Below, piece after piece: positions 22,101 to 33,800 of a DNA stretch of 41,414 nt (the stretch's first letter is position 1; every line of letters begins with the position of its first letter). The stretch covers positions 1 through 41,414 of the forward strand of contig MVAQ01000196.1 in the NCBI GenBank assembly GCA_014825775.1. Reading direction: 5' to 3'. The notes beneath the pieces were generated by a model. It did no database searches and was not told the DNA's origin. It was given only the letters and a program-made list of their open reading frames with translations. Made by a program: the position numbers and the translations under genes. The stretch is from Krasilnikovozyma curviuscula. Lineage: Eukaryota > Basidiomycota > Tremellomycetes > Cystofilobasidiales > Mrakiaceae.

Positions 22101-25100
22101 ATCGACGTTATTAACCAAGGTCGTTCTGGTCCTCGAGACATAATTGATGACTTTACAGGGGTCTGTATATAGAAACACAGTGAGTAGACAAAATCAAAAT
22201 GTTCTGAATGGAGACTTTACCCACATTTCTGTGGGTGCAGATCGATGGAGTCTGTCCGACGCAGGTGCCTGACCTCACTATCAGCAGCGGCGAACGCCTC
22301 AGCGACTAGTATCCCCTTCTTCTCCAGAACTAGAAGACATAATTCAGCACCAGCAGTCCGTAAAGCTAGTCCAAGGAGTTTGGAGACAATACTACGTCGT
22401 GAGTGGGTATAAATTTAGTCAACAAAATGCGCGTGTAGGTGACAACGAGGATTACGAGAGACTGACCCATCAACGTCGTGTTCACCACTGATCACTCCAC
22501 TTGCTGAAACCACCGTCCTCAAGTCCAGTTCGGTAGCCAGTACAGATCTCACATGGATATCCGTATGTGCAGTATGGGTAGTTGGATGAGATCTGTCACT
22601 CACGCTCTCTTCTCGTTTCTCGCCCCCAGAATTGGAGTTTTGGGACCGAGACGAACCTCGTTTCTGAGATAGATCGGCCCACGAATTGCTGGATGCAGGT
22701 GCATCTTCTTTTGAGTTGGAGAAGTATGCGGAAGTGACTCCACCAAGGTTAAAGTTGGGTCTCTCCTCCGTAGGAGTTTGATCAGGCGAGAAGATGGACA
22801 CGCGACGGTTGATCTGATACGATGTATCTGATTTTGGCGGAAACAGATCAGAGCTCTCTTTTTCGAGTGACAAGAGCTTGGGCGAACATCCCCACAGGGT
22901 CCAAAGAGAGTGTGCAGAGAGGATGTATCCGGCTGAAAGCTTTGGAAATTTGAGCAGGGCCGCCGCCCTCTCGTTCATGATTGCCTCCAAGTGAGTATAT
23001 TGAGATTTGGATGCGAAGCTGATGGCAGAGTCATACTTGGAGAGAGCTATTGTCCAGTCTTCCTTTGCTCTCGCTCGCTCTGCTGCCAGCCACAGGCGCA
23101 ATGGTTCGAAGTTGGTTGGTTGGGAAACCGCTAGACGGTCGAGAGTTTTAGTGGTTTCTTCAAGAGTGGCGTGTTGATCCATAGTAAGCTCTTCAAAATT
23201 TTCATATAGGATGACTGCTTCAAATACTTGGAAGAACGTTGGATAGACTAGTCCTTCAGCGCCATGCATAAATTCTCTTCCAATTTTGATAGACTCAAAA
23301 GCACGCTTCTTGTCCCTGAAGATGAGGCAGATCATCAGGCGGAGCATGTGAAACAGATGTAGTATTAACACGTAGTTTCTGTCTACGGCCGTTTGGTAGT
23401 CATCGATGCTGAAAGCTTCACCATAAATTTCACATGGATCAGGGTTTCGTCCGGTGAGATTCAGAGCTGCTTGATGAATCACAGCCTAAAGGAAACAGTA
23501 TATTGTCAATAGAGTATCCCAAATAGACAGAAGAATGAAACAGACGATGTAAAGGGTACTAAGTTCATTACGGAAACGCCTCACTAGAACAGAGAAACGT
23601 TCAAGGTCACTGGTCACGTCAATAAGTGAGACACCACCTAATATTGAATAGGAACAGAGCTCTCTGAAGAAGAAAATATCGTCAGAGCTCTGGGCCCATC
23701 TTCGCCGCGAAGAAAAAATCACTTTACTAACCCACACCCGAATCCAACATACTCTGAGTCTCTGTAAGTCAAACCAAACGCGACACTTTGCCGGAAGGTA
23801 GGCAGTGTCTCTCTAATCGGAACTGACCAGACTGCAACGTGGCTGGAGAAAATCTTGTACGCCGGACAAGACAGAGGGCTTCCGCCGTATTTTTGGAAGA
23901 ATGAAATGGCGAGGACGCCATAAGCATAAGATGCCTCCAGTTGATTTTGACCAGCAGCCAGTACAGCGTATAGAGTTAGCAACAAGCACCCCCCAGAATC
24001 CAGGCCTGCATGTACCAGGCCCTTTAGCGCCAGAGAAGTTAGGGCAGACAACAAATCTATTCGAGTGAAGTAGATCGGAGGGATGAGGGAAGCCAGAATC
24101 TGGTGAGCACCGCAAAGGACAGGATCCGTCATTCTAGGAGATTCTTGTAATGCTTTAATTTGAGGGACCGTGAGGTGAAGCTCATTTTGGATATCCTTAG
24201 CTAATGCGGCTGCTTCGTCCCTGTCGTTAGGCAGAGTAATGCCAACCATCGCCAGACCTTCTTGGCCGATGGTAATGGCCCTAGCAGAGTCTCCAACCGC
24301 AGTTGCTGAACGGATGGAATGAGTGTAAACTCGAAGCTTTGCGATCGTATCCTTTGAGTGGTCGAGATGGAGTCTGGCGAAGTTTTGAGCTGAAGCATAG
24401 TCGTTCAGAAAGTATTCAACTTCTACTAAAGCTTCTGTAACTTTAGACATCAGATCGTGTTGAGCTACCCAACCACCGGAGCCCAGGAGATCCCAAGCTG
24501 TTTGTAAATAGCCGCGAGCCGCTTCGAAGGCTGTAGATTTGGTTGCTTTGGTTGCAGCGATGTAGTTGTACTCGGCTAGGCCATCTCGCTCATCGTTCGA
24601 TGATAAAAGTGATATGCCATGATTGAGCTGGTTGACGAAATCGAATATGTGGTCGTAGATGGCCTCTTTACTGGTGGAAGTGACAAGGCGCTTGCCGATG
24701 AGATAGTGGAAGGAGCTTCTCTCAGTTGGCGGAATAAGTGAGTAAGCTGCCTGTTGACAACGATCGTGGAAGAATCTTGGTAGATTCAAAAGAGCATTGT
24801 GAGTTATAATGTCCCACACGGAAAATCAAGGAGTGAGTTACTGACTTGTAAGACTCCGGTATGAAAAAGTTAGAACTTGAAATGAATAACGGTTCAACAC
24901 CGGCAACATTGATTGATTTCATGCGATCTTGGTCAACATCCATAAATTCGGCGAGGTTCTGCGTGGGAATGCTACCTTCTACGGAGTCATTGACAAGGAC
25001 TAGGCCAGCCTCAACTGCATCGCTGAGAGCAAACGCAAGTTCCGGTAAAGTGAGACCACAAGCTTGAGCAAGTATTGCCGATTGAATTTCTTCATTACCT

Positions 25101-27778
25101 ATACAGGCTGCTGTTTTGAGAGATTCTTGGGTCTTGAGTGTGAACTTCTGCATTTGAGCCATCAATAGACTGACAACGTCGGTTGAGATTGATGAGGTGC
25201 TAATTACTGCTAGATCGTAGTCCCATGAGCCGGTATCGAAATTGAACTTGAACAATTTGTCGTTATTGAAAGATTTAAGGAGTTGTGCAACGAACAAAGG
25301 CGAGCCCAAAGTCTTCGCCAAGATGAGCTCACTCAACCGCCGCAGTTTCATGTCTTCAATTCCATCCCTCCTAGAAGTGTCATTCAAGCAGTCACCTACG
25401 AAGTTCATGACATGCTTTAATCCCAAGGGTTCAAGCATAACCTCGTGGAACCCTTTGTCCCCAGCGCCTGATAGACCTGGTAGCAGTTTTTGAGTTACCA
25501 CGTGGTCGTCACTGACTTCGTTGCTTCTGTAGATACAGAGAAGGAGAATTGAAGATTTCTTGTTGGACTGAGGTGATAAAGAGAGGATAGATGTGATATC
25601 GGATGCCGTAGACCACTGCAGATCATCTACAAAGAAAGGAAAGTTTGTAAGGTAGAGACAAGGCAGAATGCAAGTTTTTACTCACCGAAAACAAGAACCA
25701 AGGGTTTCCCCCTCTCAGAAAAACACAGAAACACTCTTTTGACAAGCTCAGTGAATCTCTCTTCATTCTCCTTCGCACCCAGCTGGATCACCTCCGGAAG
25801 ACTATCGACCCAATCGTCACCAAATACGTTCACCAGCGTAGGAAGAGCTTCCATTAGGACACGAGCCTCCTTACCCATCGCATCAGACAGTTTGGCTCTC
25901 CATTTGACCAAATTTTCCTCATCCTCACTTAGTATCTGCCTCAACAGACTTGAGAGTGCCGTCGACAGAGCAAAGAATGGAACTGATGACTTTATTTGAT
26001 CAAACTTGACCGTACAGCAGATCCTTCCACCACCTTTGAGAACGGCAGCTTCAACAAGGGAGGATTTACCAATTCCGGAAAGCCCTTGGATGATGAGAGC
26101 TTCGCTGTGACCCGTCGACTGAACCCGCTGAAACGCACTAGCCAGCGCTTCAAGTTGATCAGAACGACCAAACAAAGTTGATGATGGCGGGAGGGAGAAT
26201 GAAGCCTGAGTGTCGAGTAGGCCTGGCGTGAAAGTTGGGCGGCGAGAATCATATGGTGCCGTTTCCCCGCTGGTAGCGCCGTTGATCACATCTTCTTCAA
26301 ACTCTGAAAGATCTCGTGCGACTGGGGACAGCTCGCTCCTTCTTCGTTTGTGGGAGATGGTAGGGGCTGATGGAGAAGGAAATTTGTTGGTCACTGACCA
26401 CTGGACGATGTCGACGCACAGTTCCAGATCCCTTCTTAGGCCACCGTGAGTCTGATATCTGTCTTCAGCACCTTTTTCCAGAAGTTTTGAAATGATCAGA
26501 GAAAGCTCTCTGGGAATTCCAGTGAGTGCAGGCGGTCTTCGAGCGATGTGTGAGTGTATTATCTCCATTGGGTCGGACAGGTCAGAAAAGGGTGGTTTAC
26601 CTGGGAAATATATCAATATGAGCTGCGAGACAGATAACTTCCAAGAACAGCCAAAAATCGTACCGGTGAGGTATTCCCAAAGTATAGCGCCCAATGAGTA
26701 GAAGTCTGCTCGGTAGTCTGCACTCTTCGGCACGCGTCCAGTCAGCTCTGGTGCCAGATAGGGAAGAGAGCTCTCGCGCATCCCCCTTTCTCTAGGAGCA
26801 GAGTGATATAACGGAGAGAATGAAAGTGAGAAGTCTGATAAACAAACTTTTTCTGGTGATGTCGGTGATGTGGTGATTACTGAAGGTCGAAGAGAAGCGT
26901 GCACCAAGTTGTCGGCATGAATGCTATCTAAAGTGGTAACGAGACCGATAGCGGTTTTTAAAATGGGAAGAAGTGTTGTAGGTGTTTCCTCTGACAGCGG
27001 TGGGTGAGAGATTGGTGGTTGAAATGGGGACAGCACCAAAATTGACTAATGTACAGGACGTAAAAGTACCGAAATAAGCTCATCGACTCTACTTCGGATA
27101 CACTCACCCTTCCAACGGCTGAAGCTGCAAGAGTGAAGCTATACTCACCCCGTATCTGTTGTTCTGTACAATCTCCACGCTGGTTGCAACCGTCTCGGCG
27201 GCATCAATGCTCGACTTCCGCAAGTGATCCAGCATGTCCGCCTCCTTCTTCCAAATCTCTCTCAGTCCTGCGAACGCACTCAAACTGAACCTGATCTCGA
27301 CCAGTTGACCTCCAGCTGACGAGTTTGGTAAAGCACAGCACGACACCACATCATCAAACAGTTTCGAGACCAAGACCACGTTACTGAATCCATCCAAGGA
27401 ATGGGGAAACGGGGAGCCAGCTACGAGCGCAGCCAGGTTGAGTGATCCACTGGTAGGTGCTCCCGACGACGATCTATCTGAGCCTGTCCTTTTCCCACCC
27501 GGTCGATTGGGTACAGACGCAGTTCCAGTCGATTTCGAGGGAGAGCCTCTACTGGCGGCCCCGTTAGTCGTTGGACCGCCGTCCTTTGCTGAGGCCAGAG
27601 TCGTTGTTGTTGCTGAAGTACTCGAGATAGTGGATGGGACAGACCAGGAGGGAGACAGGGGCCATGATCCTACCGTTGGAATTGCAAGCGAGAAGTTGAT
27701 GTCTCCCGCTGGATCAGCTCGTGCTTCTTCCTCTGTATGGTCGACCTTTTGGCGTTTGGGATATGGCTGTTCAGCCAT
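19177..27778 (-). CDS. Giant hybrid histidine kinase: pseudokinase-ATPase-GAF-HisKA-HATPase-REC-REC
   Basis: A gene of about 8.6 kb with more than 20 introns, roughly 2,300 residues, starting [14 protein letters not shown]. Domains in order: a Ser/Thr-kinase-like domain ([30 protein letters not shown]); a STAND/AAA-like ATPase (Walker [11 protein letters not shown], Walker B-like [12 protein letters not shown]); a helical TPR-like region (about 24800-22900); a GAF domain ([20 protein letters not shown]); a coiled coil; HisKA with H-box [12 protein letters not shown], His codon at 21462-21460; HATPase with N box [15 protein letters not shown] and G boxes DSGIGI and FGGTGLGLAI; receiver 1 ([23 protein letters not shown]); receiver 2 ([29 protein letters not shown]). 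The kinase-like part has HASLRP instead of HRDLKP and SDFSLSF instead of DFG, so it is probably inactive. The layout matches fungal Chk1/Mak-type sensor kinases that feed Ypd1/Ssk1-type phosphorelays. Confidence 0.92.
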
Positions 27779-28237
27779 TTGAATACGATGGTGATACCCA
27801 CCCGTGTCTTCCTGCTATATCGTGAGTTGTTGCCGGAATCGACGGATAAGGTTGAATGTCACTCTGGCAGATCGGGATTTGCTCCAAGGTTTGTTTAAAT
27901 TGTAGAAAAAGTCATTCGCCTGCACTCGCAAGAACTGAGCAGCCATTGGCAAGAAAATTATCCGAGCTATTCGGCAAGTACATATGTGTTTGATTCGCTG
28001 CGTCAGAAACCAAACTTGGCGGTGCCAGCAATCCGTTTCATTGATGCGCTCAGTGGCTTGAATGAGAGCAAAACAAACCCGCTGGTAGAGCAACTTCTTG
28101 TAAGAACATGGCACACTCCTGTAACCTGATTCTTAGTTCTTGCTTGCAATTGAAAAAAAGTACAGTTAACTTGTGGTTAAAAGTCTACAGAGCACGCACA
28201 ATACATAAATTAAGATACAGTTCTGAATTATCCAATT
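27779..28237. other. Intergenic region; 5' leader of histidine kinase with a candidate uORF
   Basis: About 460 bp between the histidine kinase ATG and the stop of the CDK7-type gene, both on the minus strand. On the minus strand an ATG at 27946 opens a 43-codon frame ending at 27815, 36 bp before the kinase ATG. If the leader reaches that far, it would be a uORF. Nothing else is recognisable. Confidence 0.35.
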
Positions 28238-29710
28238 TCAAAATACCAGCTTCCTCGCAACTCTCCTCTCGTCGCCATCCGCAGTGGTCTTCCTCTTCTT
28301 ACTAGGAGGTGGTTGGGGGCCTTCTAGTTCCGGAGCCAAAACTCGTAGGACATGGCCAGTAGCTGATTTCGGAAGTTTAGAGGGATGAGTTGAGAAAGGT
28401 GCGGTGTTGAAGTATCTGTTGTCGAGAGCCTACACAGCAGCAGGGTTAGAAAGTAAAAGACGACAGTTTTATTTTAGAGACTGAGGAAAGCAAGACCGAA
28501 GGTAGAAACGCGTCCTCACCTCCTTTGCGGATGGCCGTTTCAGTGGGTCGTAGGAGAGAAAAGCTTTGAGAAGCTTAACAGCATCTTCAGTAGCAGCCGA
28601 GAAATGCAAATGCCATGGTTGTTTGGGTACAAACGGAAGAGGCACATAGTCTGGAAGTTGCTTGTGACCCTAAGGGAACAACGTTGTTTCGGCGCGCAAC
28701 GACAACATTCTGCGTTAAAAAGAAAATAAAAACAGAGCAAAAACATATGATGGATTGACTTACTGGCCATTCCGTATCGACAGGGCTTCCCAACGCCTGC
28801 CAAATCTTCTTCAATTGGTCCAAATCCGTCTCACCCGCGAAGAATGGCACCCTCAGCATCAACTCGGCAAATATACATCCAACAGACCACATATCCACAG
28901 AACTTGAGTACTGTCTTGCGCCAAACAGCAACTCTGGTGATCGATACCATCGTGTGACGACTGCACATGTCATTTTTGAGAGTGCTGAGCCATCGGAGAA
29001 CTGACGTGCAAGACCAAAATCTGCCAACTTCACTTCACCAGAATGGGCAATCAGCAGGTTATTTGGTTTGAGATCCTGTTGGATAAGTGGCCGTCAGCAA
29101 CCAGGATTGGAAGTTTACGCTCGTGAAATGCTGACTCGATGTAGGATTCCGTTTCTGTGACAGAATTCAACCCCCCTGAGCGTCATCTCCAACCATGATT
29201 TGACATCCCCAGGTAAGAAGACCAAAGACTTGTTCCTGATCAAGTACTCAAGATCAGTATCCAAGAACTCGAGAACAAGGTTTAAGTTTTGTTTGGATGA
29301 GAAGACTGCAATCATCTAACGAACGCAGACAAAAAAATCAGCTAGATTCTATCCAGTCTAAGTAAGCTGCTACTGGGTAGAAAGGCCGGAGAACTCACCT
29401 CAACGATGTTGGGATGCTTCAATTCTCTGAGAAACTTGATTTCTCGAATCGCACTCATATCTAATCCATCCTTGAAATCTCCCACCTTGATCTTCTTGAT
29501 AGCAACCTCTCTACCTGTTGCAACCTCTCTCCCCTTGTAAACGACAGCATACCTATATCAACCAAACAACGTCGGCAAGGTCCTTTAGCAGCTCCAGCTC
29601 GATTTTGGAGTAGAATGGAATAAGAACACTCACGTTCCTTCTCCTATCTTGGTCTGTTTGAGGTACTGCTTAGCTGATTTAGCATTGGCCTTCTCAGCCA
29701 GGTCTGTCAT
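28238..29710 (-). CDS. CDK7/Kin28-type cyclin-dependent kinase (TFIIH / CAK)
   Basis: A complete protein kinase starting [20 protein letters not shown]. Visible: glycine loop IGEGTYAVVYKG, catalytic Lys in VAIKKIK, a C-helix with [19 protein letters not shown] in place of [30 protein letters not shown], and an activation segment [20 protein letters not shown] carrying the T-loop threonine as in CDK7 (VVTRWYR...ELLFGAR). [13 protein letters not shown] and [15 protein letters not shown] also match CDK7 best. The tail ends with a basic PSKKRKTT patch. In fungi this kinase phosphorylates the RNA polymerase II C-terminal domain as part of TFIIH and may activate other CDKs. The first donor GTGAGT splits the glycine loop. 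The ATG lies 95 bp from that of COX23 on the other strand. Confidence 0.92.
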
Positions 29711-29805
29711 CTTACTATCGATTCATGAAAAAGTCGAGCTCGATTGTGGTTGGAAGGCAGGAGAAGAGAACGACATAAACCCCAAACGACATTTCCATCA
29801 AAAGC
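29711..29805. promoter_or_regulatory. Compact divergent intergenic region, CDK7-type kinase / COX23
   Basis: 95 bp lie between the two start codons on opposite strands. The 5' leaders must be very short or overlap the opposite gene. No clear TATA box is seen. Confidence 0.5.
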
Positions 29806-30476
29806 ATGTCTGCTTCACAACCTGGACCTGAATCTTCAACATCATCGTCCTTGCTGAATGGATATACTCTAGCCGGAGCTGCCTCTGTGAGATTCGAAAA
29901 ACCACTTCCTCCCAATTTCTATTAGTCCTCCTGACGTCGCCTCGGTCTTGACCACTTCCCAGAAACCGAAGCAAGCTAAAAGGCAGGAAATCTCAAAGAT
30001 GATTGGGTATGTGTTATTTCCGACCTGGATCTATTGTAACAGTTATTTACCGTTCATCGTGCAATCCGTGGTTTAGCCCGTGCGACAAGGCGAGGAGTCA
30101 GGCTTACCTCTGCCTGGATCTGAATGGGTTTGACAAAGATGCAGTGAGTGACTCATCGACCTTATAAGCCATCGTTTGGTTCTCTGACGAATGTTTGACT
30201 CGATAGTGCACAATGTACTGTAAGTTTATCAAGATCTATTGGCGCCGACTCGTTGAGCTTATTTCATGGATGTTCTTGGCACTTTCTTGATTCTCTAGTC
30301 AAAGCGTATAAGGAGTGTAGGAAGTTCTGGGTAAGTCAATTATCCTTGTACGTTGCTTTGGCAGGACACTGAGCGCTCATTCGATTCAGTACAAGCAAGC
30401 GCCTGGTGCGATACAGCGGGAGATCGAACGACAACTAGCTGAGGAAGATCAGCAACAGTTGCAGAGTAGTAGCTGA
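29806..30476 (+). CDS. COX23: Twin CX9C mitochondrial intermembrane space protein, COX23-like
   Basis: Six exons join in phase: 29806-29886, 29963-30006, 30077-30143, 30207-30219, 30299-30330, 30390-30476, giving 107 residues. The core reads CDKARSQAYLC, LDLNGFDKDA, then CTMYFKAYKEC, so each helix holds a CX9C motif (nine residues between Cys in both). The spacing, the aromatic Y/F residues and the KECRKFW end match Cox23/CHCHD7, a small protein of the intermembrane space needed for cytochrome oxidase copper delivery or assembly, imported by the Mia40 disulfide relay. The fourth exon is a 13-nt micro-exon carrying the third motif cysteine. The C-terminal tail is Gln/Glu-rich. A shorter first intron acceptor at 29925 would break the frame, so the CAG at 29962 is used. 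Confidence 0.9.
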
Positions 30477-30817
30477 TAAGTATGGTGCTCGTAGTGAGAC
30501 TACTTTCCTTCGTTGGGAAGCCTGCCGCTATTGTGGACTCAAGACTTAGTCTTTGTCGCATCGATTTCGTCGATCGCGTTGTACTATCTCCACACAGCTA
30601 CCAAATCAGCTCTAGAGCCATATCTGATCATGTATACATGGATTTGCATCGTATATGAAGTAAAAATCCCACAATTATCCTAAGCTTATTTCGTGCGCCT
30701 CGCGCGCGACCAACGCACAAAATGACATCCCTCACCCACCTGTCTCCAAAGGGCAACCTTCCGCTTCCTGTCTTCTCTGCTGCTTGTCAGTTGTCTGGTT
30801 GGTTTCCATCTGACGCC

Positions 30818-33800
30818 ATGGGGATTCGAAACTTTGAACGTGAGTGACCTACTGATTCTCAAGAGCAATAAAACGTAGATAGTATCAAGGAACCTCCTGT
30901 CCAGCGGGAGAGGACAGCTCAACAGGACCATGACGGTATCGAGTAGCCCTTTTGCTCAGATAATGGGAGTTTTCGTACAAACAGCTCGACTTTTCGAGCA
31001 GGGTGGCTTGCTGCTGGGGATCGAGGAGGCTCAGGAGAGAAGGGCTCTGGGCACGAGATGAGCCTGTCAGGGGCTTTTCAGTGTACAGCCCTTGTTCAGG
31101 CTCAAACGCTTCTCTACAGTGCTGTGGCACTGAACTGAGCTGCTACTCACTGGTATTGAGCTGCGAGACCAAAGCAGGAGAAACCTTTTTTTCTCATCCT
31201 GAAACCTGTCGTATTTCTTTGAGCGTCGTGCTGACTTGACATCGTCTTCTCCCCATCGACTTCAGAATATCTCAAGGACAAGCAGCTCATCTCGTCATGT
31301 TCACTCAGCGCCTTATCAGATACTCGACTGGGTATAGATTTACCTCACTACTTAGGTAAACTCCTCTCGTCCTCCTCGACGACAGAACCCCTCATCGCCG
31401 CCATCGGCGGTCTGCCCCTCACCTTGACCACCCAGATAGAGAACGACTTGAGGACACTGGAAAGACTGCGTATCAAGCCAGTATTTGTCTGTCCTGGTTT
31501 GCCGTTAGCTAGGAAACCACCAGTGCGAGGTATCATCGGTCCTCAAGAAGAGCATGAACTGAGAGTCAAAAAGGAAGCATGGGATCATTATGAGAATGGT
31601 AGAACGGAAGCGGCTGTCAATATGCTGAAGGAAACTGCGTGGACGGAGCAGAGAGATCTGTTCAGGCTAGTATTGAGGATCTTCAGGCACAGAAATGTTG
31701 AGTTTTTGGTCGCCCCGTATCTCACTTGGTCACAGGTACGTTGCTGCTATCGCGTCCTATTTTTGCGTATGACTTTGTGTAATTTTCCTTTTGGTATGAT
31801 TCTGACATCAATTTTACCTACTGGTGCGTCTCAGCTCATCTACCTCCAGCGAAACTCAAAGGGCTACATTCACTCCGTCTACGCCTCGTCGGAAGCTCTC
31901 CTCTTCCCTAATCAACTCGACAAACTCATCTTATCCATCGATCTTAGCGCAGCTACTATGTCGTTCGTCACCAAAGAAGCCATCATGCGAGACCTGAAGC
32001 TGAATTCTGAAGAGCAGTTCTTGGACATCGGAATCTTAGCAGGCTCAGACCTATCCCCAACCTTCCCACCACTAGCCCAACATCAACACCAACACCATCA
32101 CCAAAACTTGAACCCATGGAAACAAATTGTCGAAATGGTCAAACACTATAAGACTGGTGCCTTAGCAATCCAAAACTGCGCCAACGAACCCTCCATCAAA
32201 GAAACCCAATACGCCGACACATTCCTTCGATCGAAGTACGCTGTTAAATACAGCTTAATTCTCATCGCTCATGACTCCATTTGCCTTCCTCTTCCACTTG
32301 GTCTTCCACCACCTTCACCACAACTCACCATCACTGGAGCAGATATCCCCAGCGACCTTCACGACATCTTCTCCAATCGACTTCCTGATGAGGTCTATTT
32401 CCATATCTGTAGGGGGTTAGTTAGTCCTCAATTGATTGGCTGGCTGACGAGTGGGATGATCATCGAGTTGCCGCCGTTGGACAATGGTGAGAGCACTGAG
32501 TACAAAAGGTTCGTGAAAGAGGTCATCACAGACGGTCCAACGGCACCTAGATGTGTCGCATTAGGACTGGTCAGCTCTGTTCTGAACCCTATCTTCTGGC
32601 CATCGAAGAAGGTTGTAAGTAATGCATTCTTTGCTTTCATTTTCGGTCTGCATCGAACTGGCACTAAGTAGTTATCCAATGCTTTGCCCTAGGTCGCATA
32701 CTATTACTATTCGACCCCACAGCCTGGACAACCTCTCCCCAGTTATCCGGTTCCACACTCTGGACCTCAGACGATTTCCTTCATCGAGAGATGTTTGACT
32801 TGGCACGTTCCTTGTCAAGTTGTCGAAGAAGAGCTCCGCCGTCAAAATGTAAGTGTTGATATCTTTAATCGTTTCCGTCAGCGGTGAATCTAAACTGACA
32901 TCGAACTCTTAATTCAGTCATCTACAATTGACTTCAAGCTTTGTCTAGGAGCGACCTCAGATGATGTTCTCGCAGCGAGAACCCGTACATTAAAGGGCGA
33001 AAACCCATCGGATAAGAAACCGCTCGAGAAGAAGGATGAAATTGTAGCAAATGTTGTTTGGAGGTTCTTGGATCTTAGAGGGTAGGTAAATTCGTTCAAA
33101 TTCAGGGTAGTCTGGACATTGACAAGTCATTTTCCTTCCGCTTGTGATCAGATTCCTCACGCCGGCTCACACTCATGCAGCGATGGCCCAAGCTCTTTAT
33201 GCCGGCTGCGAACAGACTAAAATTAATGACAAATTTCAGGAACCGTTGTTCTTGGCGTTGGAGTTGACCAGGGCCGGTGTCCTTCATGGCGATTTGCTGA
33301 GTGGCAGAGCTTGGAGCGGCGGTCCCAGCTTCGGAACTGACTCCGAAAAATCGTCAATGTTACTCATTATGAGAGTTCTCAGTATCGTTCCACTCTCATT
33401 AAAGGTAGGAGTCCTTCTTTTCCCGAAATTGCACCTGCGCTAACTTGATTTCTTACCTCGCTGTAGACTCAACAATGGACTGGCCCATTGTCTAGAGAAC
33501 TTCTCGTCTTCAACTCCTTCCTTAAATCTCTTACTCGCTCACTACACCTCCTTCTCCAAGCCATCTCTGTTCATATGTTGCTCCGAAACGATGCTCGAAG
33601 ACACCGAGATGACTTACTCGACATAGCGCTCTCACTACCTTTCCAGTCGGACGCCAACACCGGTTTCGGTATACTAGCAAAGGTTTACTTGGATGTAGTC
33701 ATGTCTGTCAATGACGGAAAGAGTATCAAAGCTGGAGAGGAAAACTCGGATCAGGCGAAGGAGGCCAAGGAAGCCGCTCTCGATACTATCGATGATACCT

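Noticed and set aside
27438..27782. Plus-strand 114-codon open frame
   Set aside because: Antisense shadow of the low-complexity N-terminus of the hybrid histidine kinase.
28078..28120. TGGTAGAGCA string resembling a tRNA D arm
   Set aside because: No T-arm GGTTCGAATCC-like sequence or acceptor stem pairing follows or precedes within tRNA length.
29887..29925. 39-nt first intron for COX23 ending at TTCTATTAG
   Set aside because: The exon that would follow hits a stop after two codons; the acceptor at 29962 keeps the frame.
30885..31130. Minus-strand 81-codon frame inside the long MKT1 intron as a nested gene
   Set aside because: No domain, no clear ATG context or splice sites; noted only as part of the long-intron finding.
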